A stretch of 64,000 nucleotides of DNA from contig NZ_JACHIM010000001.1 in assembly GCF_014203215.1 (NCBI RefSeq), positions 248,001-312,000 on the forward strand, given 5' to 3'. Below, one piece after another: positions 56,845-64,000 of this stretch; within the stretch, counting starts at the first letter, position 1; every line of letters starts with the position of its first letter. Source of the stretch: Bartonella callosciuri (GTDB lineage Bacteria; Pseudomonadota; Alphaproteobacteria; Rhizobiales; Rhizobiaceae). Under the pieces are notes generated by a model, which did no database searches, had not been told where the DNA came from, and worked only from the letters and a program-made list of their open reading frames with translations. The translations under genes and the position numbers were made by a program.

Positions 56845-57231
56845 TCAGTCGACCTATAAGCCGGGTTCTGTATAGTAAAGTTTCACTCTACATGGCAACC
56901 ATTCATCTGGGACGGATGTTACCATCCGCCTCATGCAACCTACCCAAATGACTCGCCCGGAAACCGGCTGCAAGTTAAGGCTTGCGCGTCATTTCTATTC
57001 GGTCTTGCTCCCGGTGGGGTTTACCTTGCCACACTCATTACTGAATGTGCGGTGGGCTCTTACTCCACCCTTTCACCCTTACCTATAAAAATAGGCGGTT
57101 TGCTTTCTGTGGCACTTTCCCTAGGGTCGCCCCTGCCGGGTGTTACCCGGCACCGTTTTTCCATGGAGCCCGGACTTTCCTCACCTGCCCGCCTTTAGGC
57201 ATTGGACAAGCGCGGCTGCCCAGTCGACTGA
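56845..57231 (-). ncRNA. rnpB: RNase P RNA, type A
   Basis: Catalytic RNA that matures tRNA 5' ends. Read on the minus strand, its end sequence is ACCCGGCTTATAGGTCGACT and its start CAGTCGACTGGGCAGCCGCG, with GAGGAAAGTCCGGGCTCCAT (conserved region I near P4) at about 57165-57184 and the AGANNNA-like and GGTAAGGTGAAA-type cores between. About 387 bases; outer ends approximate. Confidence 0.9.
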
Positions 57232-57329
57232 CATATCATTTATAAAGCATTTTTCATTAAGTGAAAATAGCCGTCTCAAGATATTTTACAAATCTGATCA
57301 AGAAAACGTACCGTTTTCAAAGTCCATTT

Positions 57330-57854
57330 TCATTTTAATGAAGCCAAATAAGTTTTGACTTTTGAGCAATATTTTTCTGAAATGGAATTCATTTTTTTTG
57401 CAGCATGACCTGCATTATATTTAAGGATTGTGCCACACGTATTGCCACCACTGAGTTTATATGCCCGTGCCAAATAACGCATACCATATTCAAGATTGGT
57501 CGCAGGATCATAAAGATCTTGTACAGAACCTTTAAAACCCAGGCCTCGCGCCGTAGATGGTTTAATTTGCATCAAGCCTATTTCACCGGCAGCTCCCTTT
57601 GTACGTGCCTTATAATTACTTTCAACTCTTACAACAGCATGTACTAAATTAACGGGAACCTTGTATTTATTTGCAACTTTCTGAATAAGAGACTCATAAG
57701 GACGAGCAGGAATTTTAGCAGCAACAGTCACAGAGCTTTCATTTGAATCTACAACATTTAAAACGGCATGAGACCGACTTATATCAAACATAAAAAATAC
57801 AGCAAATGCTGTATTTAAAAGGATTTTCAAAAATCGCATTTTCTTTCTCTTCAT
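57330..57854 (-). CDS. Lytic transglycosylase (SLT domain)
   Basis: Cleaves peptidoglycan glycan strands. 174 residues: signal peptide (about 1-30), then an SLT domain with catalytic Glu78 in VVRVESNYKARTKG, GEIGLMQIKPSTARGLG, DPATNLEYGMRYLARA and LKYNAGHAAKK. Size fits small periplasmic enzymes of Bartonella/Brucella type; a link to type IV secretion, as for VirB1, cannot be shown here since no vir genes are adjacent. Confidence 0.88.
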   Translation of the reverse strand: MKRKKMRFLKILLNTAFAVFFMFDISRSHAVLNVVDSNESSVTVAAKIPARPYESLIQKVANKYKVPVNLVHAVVRVESNYKARTKGAAGEIGLMQIKPSTARGLGFKGSVQDLYDPATNLEYGMRYLARAYKLSGGNTCGTILKYNAGHAAKKMNSISEKYCSKVKTYLASLK

Positions 57855-58676
57855 TAAAACATTCTTCTTAAAATCCTAGCCACCACGGCGTTTCGGATGT
57901 ATTCTATAAAAAAGAAAGCTAAAAAAGAGCGGCTTAAAAATGAAGATATTAAGATAATTTTAAGATATTTTTTCGCAACAGAAGAAAATCGCTTAACACA
58001 TTAAATATATATTCTGTATCTCAAAAAAAAATAAAAAAACATAACGAAGATTTTAACGTGCAAAAAAAGCGATATACTCTATCAAGTTTTAAAACATCTA
58101 TTACATTACAAAACTGCACCCAAAAAACTTCGAAAAGCTTTTGCTCATCCTCAATAAAAATAATTAAAACCTTCCCTTGAGGTCAATTCCATAATAGCAA
58201 AAAGCAATACCGATCGAAAGACCTCCTCGAGATCCTCTTGATGCTGCAAAATACGTACTCGGAATAGAAGCCGCTATTAACTTTCCCTATAGGCTGATAA
58301 ACACCCTCTGCAAAAACATGCCAGACACGTTATTTATTGATATCAACCGCTTCATGGGATATTTATGAATATATATTTAAATACCCATTCTTAACTGTAT
58401 AGTACAGCTTAAAAATTATTTCTATCTATTTTTAAAAAAGATCGATAAAGGGGCAATACAAATAATCTCAAGAATATTTTGCATAAAAGTTTGTATCATT
58501 CATCCCTATTAAAGTATTTTCCCATACACTATGCTTCCGCAAAGCACGTACACTTCATTCCTTTCTTTAAGAATCATAAAATAAACCAACATCCTAAAAT
58601 CCGAAAAAGTGCAGAAAACACCCTTAAAATAAATTAATTGTAAACGCACAATTCTCAAAGGAAATATAAAATAAAA
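57855..58676. other. AT-rich intergenic region
   Basis: About 820 bases with frames broken everywhere; no RNA or repeat recognised. Confidence 0.45.
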
Positions 58677-59051
58677 CTAAAAATAAGAATCACCAAGAGA
58701 AGGATGAGCAATCGCTTTTAACAGAGCTGTAGCAACGGTTTCACCCAATTTCAGTGCATCCTCACGACTCTGGCCATCCGCAAAAGCAGCAGCAATTGTA
58801 TTTTGGCGCACTTGCTCAATCAATTGTTTTTGCTGCTGAACACTTATTTTAGAAAGATGGTCTATAATATCTGGAAAAGATGTTGCTAATCTTTCTAGAA
58901 TGATATCCTCTGTTACATTAACAGACTGAGGAGAAAAAGATCGATCAGATATAAACCGATAAACCGCGGCATTCCGAGAAGCAAACAAACTGGCTGCAAA
59001 AACAAAAAATACAAATAAAATGAGAAGAAGACGGCGCCAGAAAAGTTCCAT
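58677..59051 (-). CDS. Hypothetical membrane-anchored protein
   Basis: 124 residues with a start at 59051 and AAGAGAT upstream. It opens with a strong hydrophobic helix (residues 7-25, LLLILFVFFVFAASLFAS), then a soluble, helix-rich part (DIIDHLSKISVQQQKQLIEQ; then AFADGQSREDALKLG). Looks like a periplasmic domain held by an uncleaved signal anchor. Coding quality is good compared with the surroundings. No family recognised. Confidence 0.6.
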   Translation of the reverse strand: MELFWRRLLLILFVFFVFAASLFASRNAAVYRFISDRSFSPQSVNVTEDIILERLATSFPDIIDHLSKISVQQQKQLIEQVRQNTIAAAFADGQSREDALKLGETVATALLKAIAHPSLGDSYF

Positions 59052-59270
59052 TATCTCTTACCTAAACATTATAACAAACAAAGAAAATGCCCTAAAAGGA
59101 ATCACCAATCTTTCAAACACCCTATCCCCCCTGATAATGCTGCAACACCACCAACAGTAAAACAACTCCTAACAAATATTGCTCTTCTTTATACAATCTA
59201 TACCATATAATGCAAAGCACTCTAGCTCTAATATCTCCCCTCATAATACTGGATTAGTTTAACCAGTATC

Positions 59271-59307
59271 CCTAAAAAAGCCTGACTGAGGAAATCCTCA
59301 GCCAGGC
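59271..59307 (-). terminator. Strong Rho-independent terminator (minus strand)
   Basis: On the minus strand GCCTGGCTGAGG, loop ATTT, CCTCAGTCAGGC, then TTTTTT: a 12-pair stem with one mismatch. A second hairpin (ATACTGG/CCAGTAT, 59246-59269) follows. No gene ends at it; the nearest upstream minus-strand gene is the pseudogene starting at 61117, so it may end a small RNA. Confidence 0.8.
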
Positions 59308-59330
59308 CAGACAATCTAAGGGATCCACGC

Positions 59331-59340
59331 GGGGGGGGGG
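59331..59340. repeat. G10 homopolymer tract
   Basis: Ten G residues followed by AGGAGG in a region otherwise very AT-rich. On the minus strand a C10 run lies 24 bases before the terminator stem at 59307. Confidence 0.9.
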
Positions 59341-60176
59341 AGGAGGTTCCCTGATTGCCTTCTCACATCAACCATAAAGATGATGCAATACTCTCTCTAT
59401 GAAATAAAACACTTTAAACAACAAGAAAATCTTATCATCTTCCACGCAAAAAAACACAAAAAAAATATAAATTGTTTAAAAATGAAAAAAATTAGGCAAA
59501 AAAACATTTAAAATGATCTAATTTGAAGCAACTTTATTTCTATAAGTATTAATAAGAATTTATCACCATAGTAATTTTTTTGAAAAAAATTGTGACTGGC
59601 CAAGTCTTAAAACACAAGTGATTTGTATGAACGCCTTCCCATTGAAAGAAAAGTGCATAAAAACAACAATCACTTCTTCAAAAACTGTTCCTACAAAAAT
59701 CAAAACACGAATCTTGTTCGCGCTTTAAACCTATAATAATAATATTAAAACACTTGAGTGTATTTGTTCCGAATCATTCACTATCTTGATTCAAGGTGAT
59801 CACAGATTATCTTATAACTAGCAATAAACTCCCATACATTATCATAACAGAGGAGAAGTCAGTGCGAAGTTTTCTTTCAGTTTTTTATTGCTTTAAATCC
59901 ACTGCAAAATGATAAACTGCCTTATAAATCAATAATTTATAAATTGAACAAATACTGTATTAACACATGCTAAATGGCTGCACTAATGACTCCACCTTTA
60001 TAAGAGTACCTTTCATTATACAGCATACTATACCTATTTATTAATAGCATCGATCCTTAATGTAGAAAAACAGAACGCAAGTGTAAAAGACGATTATTTT
60101 TCAAAAGCTTACTAAAATTCTTTCTTTGCACTTTTAATTGAGAAAAATCTACAAAGAAAGAATATTATAAATATGA
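59341..60176. other. Gene-free AT-rich region
   Basis: No open frame of substance. It may hold the 5' part and promoter of a minus-strand transcript ending at 59271, including T-rich stretches around 59450-59530. Confidence 0.4.
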
Positions 60177-61117
60177 TTATGCAAAATCTACCTTTTTGTC
60201 TTTGATATCATCTACTAATAAACGCGGATCCGTGCAAGCCAAACTATACCCCTTAGCCCCTCATTATTTTTATTTTGCATAGGAGCAAGACAAACCGTTT
60301 GTTCTAGAATAAGCCCCGCATTTTTAAGCCATTGTTCTATTTGTGAATCTGAGAATCCAAGATGCATACGCGCATGATAAGGGTGTGAAGAATCAACCTT
60401 ATGCGCAACAAAATTCACAATCAACACACGCCCATGAGGACGCAAAACACGTGCTACCTCATAAAGAGCCATCTCAGGATTCTCAAGAAAATGTAAAGCC
60501 CAATGAAGAAGGACCAAATCAAAAGTTGTATCCCAACAGACAGACGCAAAACATTGCTCTCAAGCGTAACTTCAACTGCACGCCTATAAAGATCTGAAAG
60601 CAATTTTAAGTCAAAGCCTATATCTACGCTAATACTAAGCATAGTCTCAAATGGTTTATCGCCAATGATTTCAAGTAGAGCGCTTTCTACAACCTGATCT
60701 GTAATATACTATAACCGTAAGGCATCCCACTGCGCTGCATTTCGTAAAAAATACTTCTTCGCCATTTGTCCACGCTTTTTTCTAACGTTGGCCAAACGTG
60801 CCAAATCACACGCCAACATCACATCATGCTTTAGCAAAGCTGAAAGAATAGCCATCACAATGTCTTTACCAAAACAACACCTATGACAAAACTTAAAATA
60901 AGTCTCTCCCCCATTCTGATAACACTCAATCAACCGCACCTCATACAGTAAACGTAAAAATGCCGTGAGACAAGTGATTGCGACTGTCCTAGAACAAAGG
61001 TAAAATCAGAGATCGTTAAATTTTCGTAATACAATAGCACCAAAATACGCAAACGATTTGCTTCTGCCAGCGTTTTAGCAGTCCAATCATTGCATCCAAA
61101 CTTGCTCTTTTTTTCAT
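60177..61117 (-). pseudogene. ArsR-type regulator fused to SAM methyltransferase, inactivated
   Basis: Fusion of an ArsR/SmtB winged helix with a class I methyltransferase, common in Rhizobiales, now broken. Start MKKRASLDAMIGLLK at 61117 with AAAGGA upstream; a shift near 61070, helix-turn-helix part DFTFVLGQSQSLVSRH, a one-base insertion near 60950, FGKDIVMAILSALLKHDVML, a stop (TAG) near 60716, loss of part of the SAM-binding core near 60550, then LVLLHWALHFLENPEMALYE to GLRGIVWLARIR and a last shift before the ancestral TAA at 60177. At least four separate lesions. Confidence 0.85.
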
Positions 61118-61434
61118 CAAGATTCCTTTCAGATGAACATTTATTCTTTCTAATAGAAAATCAAGCAGATGACACAGAGTTGCATGACCGCTGTTCGTAT
61201 AATTTTCTGATAGTATGAAAAATGAGTAATTACTAAAAAAACGAGCGATGTCTCTCCCCACTATTCCCAGACGATAATGAAAAGGCTTGTCTTGCAATCG
61301 CAAAACTGCATATGAAAACTTATCAGTCTTGACTATAATATAAGTTGATGAGTAATGGATGTTTATATACGACTAACATATAAAGTATGATAATATACTC
61401 CGTGAAGCCGATGATCAGAACTCTGCATTCTATT
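61118..61434. other. Spacer between the two ArsR fragments
   Basis: No supported gene; frames here are extensions of the pseudogene fragments. Confidence 0.4.
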
Positions 61435-61735
61435 TTATCTAAGGCCAATAACAGCTATGACAAAACTTAAAATAAATCTCTTCCCTTCTTGATAACATGC
61501 CATCAACCGTGCCTCATATAGTAAACGTAAATGCCATGAGATAAGTGATTGAGACTGACCAAGAACAAAGGTAAAATTAGAGATTCTTAAATTTTCGTAA
61601 CATAATAATGCCAAAAGACGCAAACCATTTACTTCCGCCATCATTTTCAGCAACTTAATCATTGCATCAGAAAACTTATAATACAACACGCACTCTTTTA
61701 AAAAACAAAAATACTACAAGCCTTCATCGCCTTTT
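61435..61735 (-). pseudogene. Partial tandem copy of the ArsR helix-turn-helix segment
   Basis: Reads DAMIKLLKMMAEVNGLRLLA, then NFTFVLGQSQSLISWHLRLL, YEARLMACYQEGKRF and stops, matching only the N-terminal part of the neighbouring fusion pseudogene. The DNA match covers about 230 bases (61455-61690 against 60880-61110). The methyltransferase half was never copied or has been lost. Confidence 0.75.
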
Positions 61736-61766
61736 TTTCAATCAAGTTCAAACAGGATAAGAAAGT

Positions 61767-63416
61767 CTATCGTGTTAGCGGCTTATAATTTACACGCTTA
61801 AGATTAAAAGAATCTGGACCAAAACGACGAAGCTTATCAGCCTCATATTCCGCAAAATTACCTTCAAACCATTCCACATGACCATCACCTTCAAAGGCCA
61901 AAATATGGGTTGCAAGCCGATCAAGAAACATACGGTCGTGCGATATAATAACTGCACAACCAGCAAAATTTTCTAATGCATCTTCCAACGCACCTAATGT
62001 TTCAGTATCAAGATCATTGGTTGGTTCGTCAAGAAGCAGGACATTCCCCCCCTCTTTTAAAAGTTTAGCCAAATGTACACGATTGCGCTGTCCTCCTGAT
62101 AAATTTGCCACTTTTTGCTGTTGATCTGCACCCTTGAAATTAAACGCACCACAATAAGCGCGACTATTTATCTCATATTTACCTAACTTAATAATATCAT
62201 TTCCACCAGAAATCTCCTCCCAAACGGTTTTATCACCTGCCAAGGAATCGCGACTCTGGTCAACATAACTCATATGAACTGTTTCCCCGATGCGTATTTG
62301 ACCTGAATCTGGCTGTTCTTGCCCTGTCAACATTTTAAACAAAGTAGACTTTCCCATACCATTAGCACCAATGACTCCCACAATACCACCAGCAGGAAGC
62401 TTAAAAGAAAGACGATCAATCAATACACGCTCGCCATATGTCTTAGAGAGATTATCAACTTCAATAACAACCTGCCCCAATCTTTCACCAACGGGAATAA
62501 TAATTTGTGCCTCTCCAGGGCGGCGTTCATGTGCAACCTGAACTAACGCATCATAAGCTTTAATCCGCGCTTTTGACTTTGCTTGACGCCCTTTGGGACT
62601 AGAGGCTATCCACTCCTGCTCACGTGACAATGCACGCTGACGCGCAGCCTCTTCACGACCTTCTTGAGCCAAACGTTTGGCTTTCGCCCCCAAATAAGCA
62701 GAATAGTTCCCCTCATAAGGAATGCCTTTACCCCGATCTAATTCTAAAATCCAACCTGTCACATTGTCGAGAAAATAACGATCATGCGTAATCAAAAGTA
62801 CTGCACCAGGATATTCACGCAAATGTCTTTCAAGCCAAGCGGTAGTTTCGGCATCTAAATGGTTTGTTGGTTCATCCAAAAGCAATAAATCAGGTTTTGA
62901 CAAAAGTAATTTACAAAGCGCAACACGCCGCTTTTCACCTCCCGAAAGCTTTATCACACTCTCATTTGCTGGCGGACACCCAAGAGCAGCCATAGCCATT
63001 TCCACTTGACTTTCTAAATCCCAAAGGTTCTGACTGTCGATAATATCTTGAAGTCGTGCACTTTCATCTGCTGTTTCTTCACTATAATTCATCATTAACG
63101 CATTATAACGCTCGACAATTGCCTGTTTATCGGCCACACCTTCCATAACATTGCCACGCACATCTTTGCTTGTATCAAGAGTAGGCTCTTGTGGCAGATA
63201 ACCACAACGTGCCCCATCAGAAAGCCAAGCCTCTCCTGTATATTCCTTATCGAGTCCAGCCATAATACGTAAAATGGTTGATTTCCCTGCCCCATTCGGT
63301 CCTAAAATACCAATTTTTGCATCTGGATAAAAAGACAAATGAATATTTTCTAGAATTTTTTTATTACCGTAAGCCTTGTTAAGCCCAGCCATATGATAGA
63401 TAAATTGACGTGCCAT
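61767..63416 (-). CDS. ettA: Energy-dependent translational throttle protein EttA (ABC-F)
   Basis: Cytoplasmic ABC-F ATPase that binds the ribosomal E site and gates the first elongation step according to ATP/ADP. 549 residues: first ABC domain with GPNGAGKST at 39-47 and KLSGGEKRRVALCKLL, an arm/linker with RAKSKARIKAYDAL-type basic helices, second ABC domain with GANGMGKST, NLSGGQRNRVHLAKLL and LLLDEPTNDLD. No membrane segments, which separates it from transporters. Confidence 0.94.
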   Translation of the reverse strand: MARQFIYHMAGLNKAYGNKKILENIHLSFYPDAKIGILGPNGAGKSTILRIMAGLDKEYTGEAWLSDGARCGYLPQEPTLDTSKDVRGNVMEGVADKQAIVERYNALMMNYSEETADESARLQDIIDSQNLWDLESQVEMAMAALGCPPANESVIKLSGGEKRRVALCKLLLSKPDLLLLDEPTNHLDAETTAWLERHLREYPGAVLLITHDRYFLDNVTGWILELDRGKGIPYEGNYSAYLGAKAKRLAQEGREEAARQRALSREQEWIASSPKGRQAKSKARIKAYDALVQVAHERRPGEAQIIIPVGERLGQVVIEVDNLSKTYGERVLIDRLSFKLPAGGIVGVIGANGMGKSTLFKMLTGQEQPDSGQIRIGETVHMSYVDQSRDSLAGDKTVWEEISGGNDIIKLGKYEINSRAYCGAFNFKGADQQQKVANLSGGQRNRVHLAKLLKEGGNVLLLDEPTNDLDTETLGALEDALENFAGCAVIISHDRMFLDRLATHILAFEGDGHVEWFEGNFAEYEADKLRRFGPDSFNLKRVNYKPLTR

Positions 63417-63441
63417 AAATTTCTCTTTATATCGTGTGGTA

Positions 63442-63651
63442 TTAAAGGTTAGGAGTTTGAAAAATTGCTTCTGCTTTCCCTAAACTGCGCAGTAAAAAGC
63501 GCTTGCGTTGTATCAAAAGCTTTTCGGCTTCATATTGATATATTTTTTCTAATCTTACAAGCTCCACTACGGTTCTAAATGCAAAAAAACGTCCCTTCAA
63601 AAAGCAAAGAGCAAATTTTTTTAGCGATACCTGAAACGTGTTATCAGACAT
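63442..63651 (-). CDS. Hypothetical small protein upstream of ettA
   Basis: 69 residues (MSDNTFQVSLKKFALCFLKG; then LVRLEKIYQYEAEKLLIQRK), basic and helix-prone. AGAGAGG lies just before the ATG and it ends 25 bases before ettA, so co-transcription is possible. No family recognised; may be a lineage-specific gene or a remnant. Confidence 0.45.
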   Translation of the reverse strand: MSDNTFQVSLKKFALCFLKGRFFAFRTVVELVRLEKIYQYEAEKLLIQRKRFLLRSLGKAEAIFQTPNL

Positions 63652-63767
63652 TACCTCTCTTTTCCATCCCAGATATAAAATTATGTTTTTATCGTATTAA
63701 GCCATCTTATCAATGTGATATAGTAACCTCAAAAAAGCCAATTCTCTACGCCCCTTCTTTTTTTGCT

Positions 63768-64000
63768 TTGTGGGCTTTACATTACGCAGCAAAAAAAAAC
63801 TCCCTTTTTTCATCAATTTTGTGTCACGGAAAACAATGGACTTCATCCTTTGCATTGATGTGGCTCAAGTTACGTTTACAAAACGACCGCCGCCGTATGG
63901 GATCTGACGTCCCAAGCTTGATGATTATGAAAGCTTTACATCAACATGTAGCAATTGATGACTATAGCGCACTTCCCATTGGCACATGGTTGCAATTCGT
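63768..64000 (+). CDS. Unidentified open frame running off the window end
   Basis: This frame is stop-free from well before 63681 to 64000 and reads YAPSFFALWALHYAAKKNSL, then CHGKQWTSSFALMWLKLRLQ, RRRMGSDVPSLMIMKALHQH, DDYSALPIGTWLQF. Composition is protein-like, richer in GC than the flank. No ATG occurs before 63858; TTG at 63768 is a possible start, so the true 5' end or a frameshift is unresolved. I do not recognise the family. Confidence 0.35.
   Translation, partial: MWALHYAAKKNSLFSSILCHGKQWTSSFALMWLKLRLQNDRRRMGSDVPSLMIMKALHQHVAIDDYSALPIGTWLQF

Noticed and set aside
57045-57358. Plus-strand frames of 66 and 72 codons
   Set aside because: They lie antisense to rnpB and result from its GC-rich structured sequence.

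Overview
The window is chromosomal DNA of an AT-rich, reduced alphaproteobacterium, almost certainly a Bartonella. The evidence is the two-piece (permuted) tmRNA encoding the tag ANDNYAEARLAA beside an SspB-type adaptor, the Rhizobiales gene neighbourhoods (sspB/DUF4169/RHH, hflK-hflC-degP, miaA beside acetolactate synthase, a dcw cluster running into lpxC-bamD-recN-ligA), and compact operons separated by long AT-rich gaps with decaying pseudogenes. The species cannot be fixed from sequence reading alone.

Layout. 1-2641: the 5' part of the complex I operon nuoABCD (minus strand), with nuoD cut by the window edge. 2958-5060: three tRNA genes (Asp, Val, Ser) with repeats: degraded copies of an unidentified gene follow tRNA-Val and tRNA-Ser, and a 305-bp element with perfect 24-bp terminal inverted repeats lies between two of them. 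5304-15015: cycA-type permease, ilvC, a 1.9-kb gap, pdxJ, a RecD-like helicase, a wrecked acetolactate synthase large subunit gene with an attenuator-like terminator, and miaA. 15618-20796: thyA-folA-hflK-hflC-degP, all minus strand. 21010-30951: mostly plus strand: kgtP, a DUF2853 pseudogene (minus), ssrA, sspB, two small genes, uvrD-type helicase, an acetyltransferase pseudogene (minus), SCO1, prmA and pepP.

31959-56608 is one long minus-strand block: rsmH-ftsL-ftsI-murE-murF-mraY-murD-ftsW-murG-murC-murB-ddlB-ftsQ-ftsA-ftsZ, then lpxC, bamD, recN and ligA. These genes build lipid-linked peptidoglycan precursor, the divisome, lipid A and the outer-membrane assembly machine; most junctions overlap or are a few bases. 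mraZ is not upstream of rsmH; rnpB and a lytic transglycosylase gene lie there instead. 57855-61760 is gene-poor: one small anchored protein, a strong terminator beside a G10 tract, and an ArsR/methyltransferase fusion pseudogene with a partial tandem copy. The window closes with ettA, a small ORF and an unidentified open frame running off the end.

I found no large undescribed accessory system. The items most worth a second look are the tRNA-flanking repeat family with its inverted-repeat element, a possible small RNA at about 59.27-59.6 kb, the lost first step of branched-chain amino acid synthesis beside an intact ilvC, and two near-perfect hairpins inside the division/repair gene block.
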